Assembly (NCBI GenBank): GCA_001600355.1
Contig: BCJU01000002.1
Location: 1,488,001-1,552,000, forward strand
Length of the DNA: 64,000 bases
DNA from: Meira nashicola
Taxonomy: Eukaryota > Basidiomycota > Exobasidiomycetes > Exobasidiales > Brachybasidiaceae
Direction: 5' to 3'
The notes beneath the pieces are model-generated. The model worked only from the letters and a program-made list of their open reading frames with translations. It searched no databases and had not been told where the DNA came from. Positions 12,201 through 22,750 of this stretch are shown in pieces. Within the stretch, counting starts at the first letter, position 1. Every line of letters starts with the position of its first letter. Position numbers and translations under genes: made by a program.

Positions 12201-14788
12201 TGCCAACGATCAATGCTTCCCCTTCCACTGTGACTTCAGCTCAAGTACCTGAAGAAGGATCTCAAGCAGAAAAGAGAACAGTAAGTGGTGGCTTGATGGG
12301 CTTCCCCAATTCTCCAGCCGAGCCTGTTGTTCCTGCTAGTCGTATTCCGCGTGCATCGAAAAGGCAATCATTGGCTGCAAGTCAATCTTCTTCGATCGTA
12401 CGTAGATTGAGCGGTGTGACTGGTTCAAATTTATCATCAAGCAAGACTTCTACTTCTTTAGCATCACATCTCGGTATTTCAAACAATAATCATGGTGCAA
12501 GTATGGATCAAACGAACGATTCAATCATGAGTCAAGATATATCATCGCCAAATACCGCAAGCAGTTCTTCATCTACGTTGGTATCTATTCTGACGGCTTA
12601 TACGAATGCAAAGACGCCAGCAGAAGTTGAAGTTGTATTGAGAAGGGCCAAAGTTGCAAGCTATTCTTCAACTCTTGCACCACGAGAGAAAGATGTCTTG
12701 GTTAGTCTGATCGCCCGACAAGAAGAAAAGAGAAGACAAACGCAAAATGGTGGTGGCGGTGGTGATGCTGTTGTTAGTGGATCAAATGTACTCTCGACAC
12801 CTCAAAGCCAGCGCACACTTAAAGATCAAGAAAAGACACCAACATCAGTACGAATTTCAAAAGATGCCCTCAGCGCATCTGTAGGAGCACCTTCTAATAT
12901 TGTCCCTTTCACTACATCTGCTTCAACAAACACTTTAAACAGTTCCGTTCCTGCAAGAAGAGCTCGCGTTTCTATGACAGCTATTTCAAACAGCTCAAAA
13001 GCTGCTCGTGAAGCAACTTTGGCACAACAACAGCAGACAAGCTCTCGTCTTTCTACGCCTTCTTCTGCTCGTGCAAGTCCAGCACTAACAGAAACCGTTT
13101 TAGGACGTTCGACAACAAGCACAGTAAGTCCAAGTCCTACTGGCTTTGCCACAATCGATGATGAAGAGCGTGAAGGAGATGAAGAGATTGAAGCGTACAT
13201 TCGCAGAAGACATGCAAGAAAGGTTGCTCAAGGTGCAAGATTGGCTGATCTAGAGAAATTGTTAGAATTCCCAGAGGATGAAAGACCGTCAAAGTCATAT
13301 TCTTATCGTCAAGCTGAAGCACTCTGGGGTGATAAATTGACCAATCCAGAATTGGAAGAGATTCGTAATTTCAAGGAAATCTACTTTGTCGGACAAAATG
13401 TGGATAAGAATACGAGAATCCCTAGCGATGGATCTGCAACTCAAAATGGTGGATACGATGACGAACGTGGAGATTATCTAGTGATTAATCATGATCATTT
13501 GGCATATCGATACGAAGTGATGAGCTTATTGGGACGTGGAAGTTTTGGACAAGTATTGCAGTGCAAAGATCATAAGACTGGTAAATATGTGGCAATCAAA
13601 TTGATACGTAACAAAAGACGTTTCCATCATCAAGCTTTGGTAGAAGTGAAAATTTTGGAGAATTTGTGTAAATGGGATCCAAATGAAGAATTCAACGTGA
13701 TTCGCATTCAAGACAGCTTTTATTTCCGCAATCATTTATGCATTTCTATGGAGCTATTATCCATCAATTTGTACGAATTAATTAAAGCAAACAGCTTTGC
13801 CGGCTTCAGTACAAAATTGATCAGAAGGGTCACCAGTCAAGTTTTGCTCAGCTTAAGTCTTTTGCGACGCAACAGGGTCGTTCATTGTGATTTGAAGCCG
13901 GAAAATATTTTGCTTATGCACCCACGTCGAAGTGCGATTAAAGTCATTGATTTTGGTAGCAGTTGTTTTGAACACGAAAAGGTATATACATATATCCAAT
14001 CGAGATTCTATCGTTCACCTGAAGTGATTTTGGGTATGAATTATCATACGGCAATTGATATTTGGAGTTTGGGTTGCATCATTGCAGAGCTTTATTCGGG
14101 CTACCCCTTATTCCCTGGAGAGAATGAACAAGAACAATTGGCTTGCATTATGGAAATCTTGGGTGTACCTGATAGGTATTTGATCGACAGAAGTTCACGT
14201 AAAAAGCTCTTCTTTGATTCTACTGGAGCACCACGTCCGGTTGTGAACAGCAAAGGGAAAAGGAGAAGGCCTGCAACGAAATCTTTGAGGTCTGCTTTAA
14301 ATTGCGATGATGAAGTATTTTTAGACTTTTTGGCCAAATGTTTACATTGGGATCCTGAAAGAAGAATCAAACCTGATGCGGCATTGAGACATCCATGGAT
14401 CAAACGTACTGTTACAAGGCACGAAGTTTATTCTGGCGCAACAAGAAGAGTTTCTACTTTGAATAGTAATGGAACCAGTAGCGTGACAAACACACCTAGA
14501 CGATCATTGGCTGCTTCAAACACGACTGCTTCTTTGAGCAGTGCTGCAATGAGTGGTGGAAGTGGTATTATGAGTAGTAAGCAGATGAATAGTGGAAGTG
14601 GAATGTCGATCTCTACATCTACACCTAAATTGACAAACAATTCTACGACAAATGCAGCACGCAATGGCGAAAGAAGGATGAGTTTACGATCATCTGTGAA
14701 CAATACGACAAGCAACAATGCATCAAATGATACGGTAAAACATACACCTTTAAGAGCTAGTCAAAGAAATCAACAACCCGTGCAATGA
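9257..14788 (+). CDS. DYRK-family protein kinase, Pom1/DYRK2-like, with very long disordered N-terminus
   Basis: This is a dual-specificity Tyr-regulated kinase. In fission yeast the related Pom1 marks cell poles and delays mitosis; the same role here is an inference. Of 1843 residues, about the first 1370 are Ser/Thr/Arg-rich and disordered, with many basic-SP sites. A DYRK-homology box follows (GGYDDERGDY then NHDHLAYRYE). The kinase domain begins at about Y1419 with a glycine loop GRGSFGQV, catalytic D1545 in HCDLKPEN, the DFG-type D1565, and the DYRK activation loop YTY at 1577-1579 before SRFYRSPEVILG. The domain ends near HPWIKRT, and a short Ser/Asn-rich tail follows. The DH box together with YTY favours DYRK2/Pom1 over Yak1. 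The ATG at 9257 opens the frame and no intron is needed. Confidence 0.9.
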   Translation: MAPSSRPSLGGNSSLATLQRAYGEMQELEASTQDSSISYASSSNPSRQAHDVQNRSANTNKPSQSQSIYQQQFQQFRDTASSPAFSIDAVSENEDDVISSMMRASNSRAPNRSPRIGDLTWSHEETGPFDMSATAMEQAASQSSNRLQVSGRDATDSSNRQSAMRAGSFDLNAAIADLLQEDEHRRQTRRDAGIESATPETLSRLSSPEDPDPIVRGKNSTQTAFSLSQQPSTPIASGSRTKRSASGATTNDEINEQNMATPRRARNGSASGAKLTGNTPRMSSSTSTQSVRHVKRGSTASIGQTLLRGSLPLGAAEDYEGRLSGIDDAAAEALRKLDGISTPRSNTNSIGSNKTARDPSRSPRSSRQISRPGSASHRTSGNMSRGSSPSARSVATNITTSSALPSGTSRTAPDDSSSRTSASRRASRTIASPSLHGIESPRRTSLSSPRARRSQLPPLPTTSAALPLGLSTPPAPSAPLPIQSVSYTTAVNNPPLPNNKRASGTSVASITSTAAPRTSTSTKSKRGSDISLPAELVQSGTNNAGLGLATAMLEDGGVGGQSTLDVPPVPPLPKAWESSRSINNIAAELSTTDQSPSMLSQSVVSQNSVDSAVGSESAMSPYMSGQVKNSSQSTKSPSLKWSLANFGQSLTSKKSEERLAARSNAGDSSNRRTSLGSGRSSLRPERRVSQPVSDDKTIKTDTSASMTANSSSSSLLASTPASISAPRMSTENSIRSPSSTASPKTRRTPSFFRKRSSEIPSDDAKRGKKSPSLRNQERPSSQSAHSVTGDGSGDAPYTNGAIRSEATTPSGRSSRKSILGLGSLLRSASKKNLDSMPTSAPAHLIAKGQQKQEQETHRTGNGVQVIADDSLSSIEQPKTTKTPSKSGPLNTMRRASLIGRKRGKTLSSANENEQPTPAQTLPPMQMPPLNDMQLSPPRRKDAQSAMRDGSSNDSITTRRRLANSSSTGDLVSAREKSNAPSLPTINASPSTVTSAQVPEEGSQAEKRTVSGGLMGFPNSPAEPVVPASRIPRASKRQSLAASQSSSIVRRLSGVTGSNLSSSKTSTSLASHLGISNNNHGASMDQTNDSIMSQDISSPNTASSSSSTLVSILTAYTNAKTPAEVEVVLRRAKVASYSSTLAPREKDVLVSLIARQEEKRRQTQNGGGGGDAVVSGSNVLSTPQSQRTLKDQEKTPTSVRISKDALSASVGAPSNIVPFTTSASTNTLNSSVPARRARVSMTAISNSSKAAREATLAQQQQTSSRLSTPSSARASPALTETVLGRSTTSTVSPSPTGFATIDDEEREGDEEIEAYIRRRHARKVAQGARLADLEKLLEFPEDERPSKSYSYRQAEALWGDKLTNPELEEIRNFKEIYFVGQNVDKNTRIPSDGSATQNGGYDDERGDYLVINHDHLAYRYEVMSLLGRGSFGQVLQCKDHKTGKYVAIKLIRNKRRFHHQALVEVKILENLCKWDPNEEFNVIRIQDSFYFRNHLCISMELLSINLYELIKANSFAGFSTKLIRRVTSQVLLSLSLLRRNRVVHCDLKPENILLMHPRRSAIKVIDFGSSCFEHEKVYTYIQSRFYRSPEVILGMNYHTAIDIWSLGCIIAELYSGYPLFPGENEQEQLACIMEILGVPDRYLIDRSSRKKLFFDSTGAPRPVVNSKGKRRRPATKSLRSALNCDDEVFLDFLAKCLHWDPERRIKPDAALRHPWIKRTVTRHEVYSGATRRVSTLNSNGTSSVTNTPRRSLAASNTTASLSSAAMSGGSGIMSSKQMNSGSGMSISTSTPKLTNNSTTNAARNGERRMSLRSSVNNTTSNNASNDTVKHTPLRASQRNQQPVQ

Positions 14789-15031
14789 GAACACAGAAAC
14801 AATATATGACGCAAACCTTTCTCTTCAGCACTCTTTTCTCCTTCATGCCGCAAGACGAAATACCCTTTTTTCCCAAACATATACCTTTTCCTTCTCATCT
14901 TCTCAAACTTTTTTTTATACAACACTTATTATACCGCATCAACTTTTTATAATCAATTGTTGTTTGATCATCAAACACATTTTCATCTACTACAATACAA
15001 TCTCATTTCGTTCTCTATGATGAGTAAAGAA

Positions 15032-16931
<1,900 letters not shown>

Positions 16932-17705
16932 ATGTCTAAAACTCATCAAGGAAATCATTTACCAACGATACCGTGCGTACGTGGACGTAATAAAGCCGCT
17001 CAAATACTTCGAAATAATGCATTTCAAGAATTAAATCGAAAAGATAGTCTGGTATCATCTTCATCGTATGCTTCTAATTCTTCTTGGAAAAGTCAAACAG
17101 AGCAAAATAAATATTCTAATCAAGTTCAAATCACATTGCCAACTGTGTTGCCTTATTTCTCTAATAGTGCAGGTCTGCAAAATTTTGAAAGTTCAAGAAA
17201 TTCATGGCAATCTTATATAGAATCAACTGAATGGGAAGAAGAAGGTTTCGAAAAAGGAGCATTCTTTACAACTTTAGCTCAACAACAACAACAACAATAC
17301 ACAAATATTAATAATATACACAATAATGAAAGTGGTGATCATTCATCAGCTTTGGGAAGTTTCAGTGAGGTAAATTCTTCGTTGAGTGGATATACAGATT
17401 GCAATAAGGATGATATAGCAATTTGGAAAAAGTTGGAAAAAGCATTAGATACTCGATTCAATAACAAGAAGGACAACAGAACAGTGGAAATTCCTTCTTC
17501 TTTACAACCCGGCTCACCTTTTTCATCTCAATACTTTACAACAAAACATTCTCCTGGCCGATTTAGTGAACCTCCAAAACTTCCAATTCCACCTAATATC
17601 ACACCAAGACCAAACACTTTAATCTATCAATATCAAAGAGTTACTGCAGCAGGTTCTGCAGCAAAACATAGAAGAATATATAGTGGTGGTCAACACAAAC
17701 AATAA
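16932..17705 (+). CDS. Hypothetical Ser/Asn/Gln-rich protein
   Basis: I do not recognise this protein. The open frame begins at a GTG (16917), but the first ATG is at 16932 and gives 257 residues. It is hydrophilic with no membrane segment or signal peptide. It has a Gln run near residue 119, Asn-rich stretches, and a proline-rich patch (PPKLPIPPNITPRPN) near the C-terminus followed by a basic KHRRIYSGG end. This suggests a disordered cytosolic or nuclear protein. It is transcribed divergently from RVB2. Coding status rests on length and ordinary codon use only. Confidence 0.6.
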   Translation: MSKTHQGNHLPTIPCVRGRNKAAQILRNNAFQELNRKDSLVSSSSYASNSSWKSQTEQNKYSNQVQITLPTVLPYFSNSAGLQNFESSRNSWQSYIESTEWEEEGFEKGAFFTTLAQQQQQQYTNINNIHNNESGDHSSALGSFSEVNSSLSGYTDCNKDDIAIWKKLEKALDTRFNNKKDNRTVEIPSSLQPGSPFSSQYFTTKHSPGRFSEPPKLPIPPNITPRPNTLIYQYQRVTAAGSAAKHRRIYSGGQHKQ

Positions 17706-17765
17706 TTCATGTAGAACTTAAATCTTATTCCAAAGTATACATTTACTGCAACAAAAAGTATACAT

Positions 17766-18160
17766 CTAGTTACCTTGTTGATTGCTACCAACACCACTAC
17801 CGGTCTCAGGGCATGCTATAAACAGAGAAGAGTCAGTACATCACCTTTTTTTAATGATCATGTTACTTCTTACTCACCTTTATCAGCAACAGAGCTAAAT
17901 TTGTTAATCAAATCTTGATCTGAACCACCTTGAGATTTAAAATCATCATAAGCTTTCTTAATATTATCTGCAGCATCACCTTTCAGATCAATTCCACTCT
18001 TTTTCCATTCATCAGAATTGAGTAAATTACCAATTTGTTCTTGTGTTGCACCTTGTGCTAATTGAGCATGTCCACCTAAGATACCTGCTGCATTAGAAGC
18101 TGCGTCTAACAAATTACCTTGTTGGTTTTGATCGGTATTATTTGCGTTGTAGTCTGACAT
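17766..18160 (-). CDS. Small hydrophilic protein, two exons (110 aa)
   Basis: I do not recognise the family. Exon 1 is 18160-17878 and exon 2 is 17815-17766, joined by a 62-bp intron (17877-17816) with donor GTGAGT and acceptor TATAG. Unspliced, the frame stops three codons later; splicing replaces Gly-Glu-stop with the ending ACPETGSGVGSNQQGN. The protein starts MSDYNANNTDQNQQGN, then has Ala/Gly/Gln-rich helical segments (LLDAASNAAGILGG, EQIGNLL) and a charged helix IKKAYDDFKSQGG. There is no signal peptide or membrane segment, and it has one cysteine, in exon 2. The shape is that of a small soluble helical protein. Splicing is inferred from the sites, not observed. Confidence 0.7.
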
Positions 18161-18583
18161 TGTTTTTAATTCTTCTTTTATTCAAAAGTCAAAGATGATG
18201 GAACGGAATGAAGTTGTGCATACAATAGTACTTTGCTCAACTTCTCCACCATTTTCATAATCAGAGTAAGATCCAAAACCCTATGCGTGTCTGTATTATT
18301 GTTGTTGATGTGGAGGAGTACACGCTAAAAAAAAATTAACGCAATTCACGCGTTTTCCTATTTAGATAGATATGAAAAGTTACATGCAAAGCTTACCTTA
18401 AAAGGCTAATAAGAATTGGCAATGCACTTTGGCAGTGCAAATGTGTCTCTTCACTCTTTTGACAAAGGAAAAAAAAGGAACAAAGGAAGATTACAAGATT
18501 GACACATACTAGTGATGGTTAAAGAACATTTCTGTTAGAGGTCAAGAGAAGTCTTCTTTCCTCTAAACGATCAGGCTATCAAA
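18161..18583. other. Divergent intergenic region with one MluI-type box
   Basis: No gene is supported. This stretch is shared upstream DNA for the small protein (minus) and the Smr protein (plus). ACGCGT is at 18348-18353, preceded by an A9 run. Confidence 0.5.
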
Positions 18584-20830
18584 ATGGCCAAAGCCGCTAA
18601 TCAAGATGAACGTCAATTATGGCAAACGAGATTGCAAGACGAATTTTCGCCAGAAATTGATTCCTCTTTGATTGCTGCATTGGTATACGAACCTGGTCAA
18701 ACGTTTGATGATATTCATGCGATGTTATCAAGCTTAAAATCTGAAATACCTAATGGAGAGAATCATTTAGTAGGAATTCATAATGATGATCATGATACTG
18801 AAACAGGTTCATCAAGTACGGCAGTAGATATGGAAAACATTCAAAGAGCATTGGACGAATGGAAATTGATCGATGAAGAGAGCATAGATCCTGATACTTT
18901 ACGATTAACAGATGAAGAAGATCATGGAGTAGAAGAAGATACTACTGCTAGTCAAGACAAGATCACATTTGAACCAGTAGCTGTTGGTCATACGGACAAC
19001 ACAACTGATCAATCTTCTCTGGCTTTCCTTATTCATGCTTTCCCTTCGCGTACACCTACTTCCTTACAGCAAACACTTCTTGAAGAAGGAGAAGATGTGA
19101 CCAGAGCAGTTGATACTTTGATGACGTTGGAATTAGTAGAAAGTGGAGCGCTTGACGAAGAAACCTATGCAGAAGTAAAGGATATTCATGATCAGAAATC
19201 CGGCTTTGCTTCACGAATGGCCGATGATGATGAAATGTTATATAGAGGCACTGGGCTCAAGAAAATGACAAAGAAGGATCGTCAACGCAGAAAAGCCCAA
19301 GAAGCGGGAATACATGCGATAGATGGCGTAGCTTCTTCTTCTTCTTCTCGATCATGCACACCGGCAATGCAAAAAGTTAATTTGACCGACGTACGAAAAG
19401 GAGCTCCGGACCGAATACGATTAGGTCAAAGGTTGAATGAGAAAAAAGATGAAGTAAAGATTAGCGAGACTGATGCTGAAATGGCTGCAAGAATTGCAAA
19501 AGAAGAAAGAATCGCGGCTGGTCTATCTGCGGAAGCAGGTATTGATGGAGATGATGAAAGTGAAAGTATTCGTGATAATGATTGGCTTTTCTCTTCATCA
19601 GTTTTGGAGCAACTAAGTCTACTTCTCGACTATCCTTCGCATAAAGTGAAGGGCGTACACGCTTCATGTCATATGAATTTACGTGCAACTTTACATAGAC
19701 TGATCAATGCACGATGTCAAGAATTCACTTCGATGGAACAATTAGATCGACATAACGAAAAGCCTATCGGTACATGCAAAATAATTACAGAAAATTTGTG
19801 TACATTATTACCAGCAAAATCACGATCGGAAATTGAAAGACTACTTTATGCTACCGTCGGAAGGGAAGACGCCGTTTTAGACTTGGCACAATTAGCCGAA
19901 AGGATTGAATCGACGGCGGTTGGTGAACGAACGGATATTTTGGATCCGATGAAACATGAAAGAACATCACAAGTTCAAGCACCAACATTATCACAACAAG
20001 TTGGTCAAAGTAAAGGTCATTTTGATTGGGTAGGTGGTGATACTCCTCTTTTCAACGCCGCTAAATCTTCAACGCCATATGCTTCCGTAGCTCAAAGGAG
20101 AGGATTGAATGAATCCAAAAGTGATGTACGTCAATATGCATTGCAAAGGTTACGTGAAGGTGCTTCTTCAGTTACTTTTCCTCTCAATTCTGCACAAGCT
20201 TCTGGTCAAGTAGGCGATACATTTATCGAACCAGAGTCATCAGGACCTTCATCTAAAAAAGCTGAAACTGCAGCTCAAGCTTGGCGATTAGCACAAGAAT
20301 ATACAACAATCGCTGAAGAATATCGAATCAGAAGACAAGAATCTTTGGCAAAAGCGGCAAAATCCTATCGATCTACACATAGTACAGGTGTTAACAAAGG
20401 TCCAATGCGTGGAGCAGCAGCTTGGGTTTATGCTGAAGAAGCCAGAAGATTAGATGCAAAAGCTCGTGCGTTTGCTTTGCAAGCTTCTCAAGCAACCGTA
20501 CGCGCAAGAATGTTAACAAACAGAAGGACAAACGATTATTCTTTACCTCTTCAAAGTAGCGGTGAAGATGGTGGAGATTTAGTTGATTTGCACGGACTAA
20601 CTGTTCATGATAGTTTAACCATCACTCGACAAGCTTTAAATGCATGGTGGCCAAAGACTGCCTCCTCATCCAGACCTGCTCCTTTACACATAGTCACAGG
20701 TGTAGGTCGACATAGTAAAGGTCAAGTCGCACTCATTCGACCTGCAATATTGGCATTGTTACAGCGTGAACAATGGAATACCCGTGAACCACAAAAAGGT
20801 CACATACTCGTCCTTGGCAAGAGCCGTTAG
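18584..20830 (+). CDS. CUE2: CUE/DUF1771/Smr-domain protein, Cue2-like putative no-go-decay nuclease
   Basis: Yeast Cue2 and metazoan NONU-1/N4BP2 bind ubiquitin on stalled ribosomes and cut mRNA with the Smr domain (established). This 748-aa protein has the same order of parts. A CUE-like helix bundle is at about 145-180 (LAFLIHAFPSRTPTS). An acidic/basic linker and a second helical region (EQLSLLLDYPSHK, about 345) follow. A DUF1771 helical segment at about 565-645 begins with the QAWRLAQEYTTIAEEYRIRR stretch. The C-terminal Smr domain has DLHG at 668-671 and TGVGRH at 705-710, the two conserved Smr motifs. There is no transmembrane segment. The ATG at 18584 opens the frame and no intron is needed. 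The Smr call is firm; Cue2 orthology is an inference from domain order. Confidence 0.85.
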   Translation: MAKAANQDERQLWQTRLQDEFSPEIDSSLIAALVYEPGQTFDDIHAMLSSLKSEIPNGENHLVGIHNDDHDTETGSSSTAVDMENIQRALDEWKLIDEESIDPDTLRLTDEEDHGVEEDTTASQDKITFEPVAVGHTDNTTDQSSLAFLIHAFPSRTPTSLQQTLLEEGEDVTRAVDTLMTLELVESGALDEETYAEVKDIHDQKSGFASRMADDDEMLYRGTGLKKMTKKDRQRRKAQEAGIHAIDGVASSSSSRSCTPAMQKVNLTDVRKGAPDRIRLGQRLNEKKDEVKISETDAEMAARIAKEERIAAGLSAEAGIDGDDESESIRDNDWLFSSSVLEQLSLLLDYPSHKVKGVHASCHMNLRATLHRLINARCQEFTSMEQLDRHNEKPIGTCKIITENLCTLLPAKSRSEIERLLYATVGREDAVLDLAQLAERIESTAVGERTDILDPMKHERTSQVQAPTLSQQVGQSKGHFDWVGGDTPLFNAAKSSTPYASVAQRRGLNESKSDVRQYALQRLREGASSVTFPLNSAQASGQVGDTFIEPESSGPSSKKAETAAQAWRLAQEYTTIAEEYRIRRQESLAKAAKSYRSTHSTGVNKGPMRGAAAWVYAEEARRLDAKARAFALQASQATVRARMLTNRRTNDYSLPLQSSGEDGGDLVDLHGLTVHDSLTITRQALNAWWPKTASSSRPAPLHIVTGVGRHSKGQVALIRPAILALLQREQWNTREPQKGHILVLGKSR

Positions 20831-21011
20831 ACAACAGACGTTTCGTCACCATCAATACTTCCTTTCATAGAGCCTTATCATTTTACACACATACCCAAGT
20901 GTTATTGTTTCATAGTCTGCTGATGATATAATCAAATTTGTAAAACATGTTAGAGTGTCTGTATGTATCATGGGGTATCATTTTGAAATAAAAAAAGATT
21001 TGTTGAATTTG

Positions 21012-22379
21012 TCATGCTTTCATCGATGCCAATCTGTCCAAAACAGGATCTTTGACTGGTTTCAATAATTCTTGTGCCCTATTATGTGCTTCATCTAAAG
21101 TTCTTTGAAATTTGTCTAGATGTCCTTGTGTCCATTCACGAATATCATCTGGTCGTTTATTAGCGTTTTCATTGGACAAATTACCGGATTCCCAAGAAGC
21201 AATCCATGATTGACTTTGTTCGATCGATCTGATCTCTTGTTGCCAATTCGTCAGCACAGTGCGGATATTTCGGATCCTTCTTTGAGCATCACCCATAGAA
21301 GCATGAGCTATCTGACTATGTTCATGAATGGCTCCCAAAGATACAATCAGATCACTAGTACTTTGCTGCAATCCGATCAAATTTTGAAATGTTGTAGGTG
21401 TCTGTCCTTTCACGTCTGCCAAACTTAGATCAGCAAGTGTTTGCGATGGCGATACAGCAGTCATTGCACTGTCTTCTCCATCATCACTTAATATGCTATC
21501 ATCACGCGGGTGATTCCTTCTACTGATACTCGCTGCCGCCGCTGCTGTAACTCCAAGGGGATCCCTTTCTTCCGGTAAGATGTTAACTTCTGCTTCAGGA
21601 TTCTCGCTTATTTCTTCAGATTCTGCCAAGGCTATCAAATATTCACCTCCTTCTTCGAATGCTCTGCGTAATATACGATCATACTCTTGCAATTCACGTA
21701 CTTGGCCTTCACGTAGTTGTGTATGATCACGTAATTGACGTATAATTCCAGCAGCGGTCTTTTCGATCGAGGCGGTATCATCTATACCTCCCGCGCCGGT
21801 GGTAATAGAATTGGAAGATGTAGAAGATGGTAAGGTAGTATTTCCTGTATTTGCGCCTGTATCCGCCACCTTTCTTAATTTATTCAAAAATGCATCTGTT
21901 TGTCGAATTGAATCTCCTAAAATTTCTGAAGAAATTAGATAATGTTCTTGATCCTTTCTTGCCCTAGATTCATCATCTATTGAATCATTTGACATTGGTT
22001 GACGTAATTCTTCATCATTAGAATTTGAATCGTTCACTTCATCAGCAAGTGAAACACCATTTGTTCTTGATCTATGCCCGCCTAGCTCATCTGCTAAACT
22101 AAAGCCAGCTTCATTATTCAACGATGTTCGATTATCTTCTTCATCACTTGATATATTTTCTCCTCTTCTTCCAGCTGCTCTTCCTCTTCTAGCAAATGGT
22201 GCTCTACTTCTCGTACGTGCCGGTGAGCTTTCCACCGAAGAAGATGCCCTCTCATCATTGTATCCATCTTCTTCCTCCATATCCATCGACATTGGCATTC
22301 CCACTCCACGTTGTCCTTGTGACATGCTCAAATCGTTAAATGCCGGATCCAAGTCCAATTCATCTGCTAGACTTGTCAT
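21012..22379 (-). CDS. Hypothetical coiled protein with repeated SLADE motifs
   Basis: I do not recognise this protein. The frame opens at a GTG (22400), but the first ATG is at 22379 and gives 455 residues beginning MTSLADELDLD. The motif SLADE(L/V) occurs three times in the first third (SLADELDLD, SLADELGGH, SLADEVND), set in acidic Ser-rich linkers. An Arg-rich patch (ARTRSRAPFARRGRAAGRR) may be a nuclear-localisation signal. From about residue 150 on, helical heptad-like segments dominate (IIRQLRDHTQLREGQVRELQEYDRILRRAF and a C-terminal QEIRSIEQSQSW region). There is no catalytic motif. It looks like a scaffold or assembly factor, but that is only inferred from shape. It is divergent to BFR2. 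Confidence 0.7.
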   Translation of the reverse strand: MTSLADELDLDPAFNDLSMSQGQRGVGMPMSMDMEEEDGYNDERASSSVESSPARTRSRAPFARRGRAAGRRGENISSDEEDNRTSLNNEAGFSLADELGGHRSRTNGVSLADEVNDSNSNDEELRQPMSNDSIDDESRARKDQEHYLISSEILGDSIRQTDAFLNKLRKVADTGANTGNTTLPSSTSSNSITTGAGGIDDTASIEKTAAGIIRQLRDHTQLREGQVRELQEYDRILRRAFEEGGEYLIALAESEEISENPEAEVNILPEERDPLGVTAAAAASISRRNHPRDDSILSDDGEDSAMTAVSPSQTLADLSLADVKGQTPTTFQNLIGLQQSTSDLIVSLGAIHEHSQIAHASMGDAQRRIRNIRTVLTNWQQEIRSIEQSQSWIASWESGNLSNENANKRPDDIREWTQGHLDKFQRTLDEAHNRAQELLKPVKDPVLDRLASMKA

Positions 22380-22750
22380 GATGTTCAAAACCAACAACAC
22401 AATTTGATATTAAGAAACATATGATGGTGTAACGAGTTAAAATCAAGTTATACCCCTTTGATTGCATTGTGAGTCCAACACTTTCTTTCATAGGGCTAAA
22501 TTACAGATAACGCACCGTTTCAATTAAGACTCAGACACAAGCACGGCGGCTTAGCGCCCATTCCGTCATTTTACAAATTACAATAACGCGTGTTCAAATA
22601 GTGTGTTCTTTTATTCTACCTGTAATGCATGCAGGTCATCACGTGTACAGATAATTTTTGGATTTTTTGGAAATTTGACTTTCTCCATAATGATTATTTG
22701 AACATTTTACGATCTTTGCTAAGGACTTTGATCAGAAAAAAAAGGACAAG
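22380..22750. other. Divergent promoter between the SLADE protein and BFR2
   Basis: This 371-bp stretch has no gene. It holds ACGCGT at 22586-22591 and CACGTG at 22640-22645, both closer to the BFR2 start. Confidence 0.5.
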
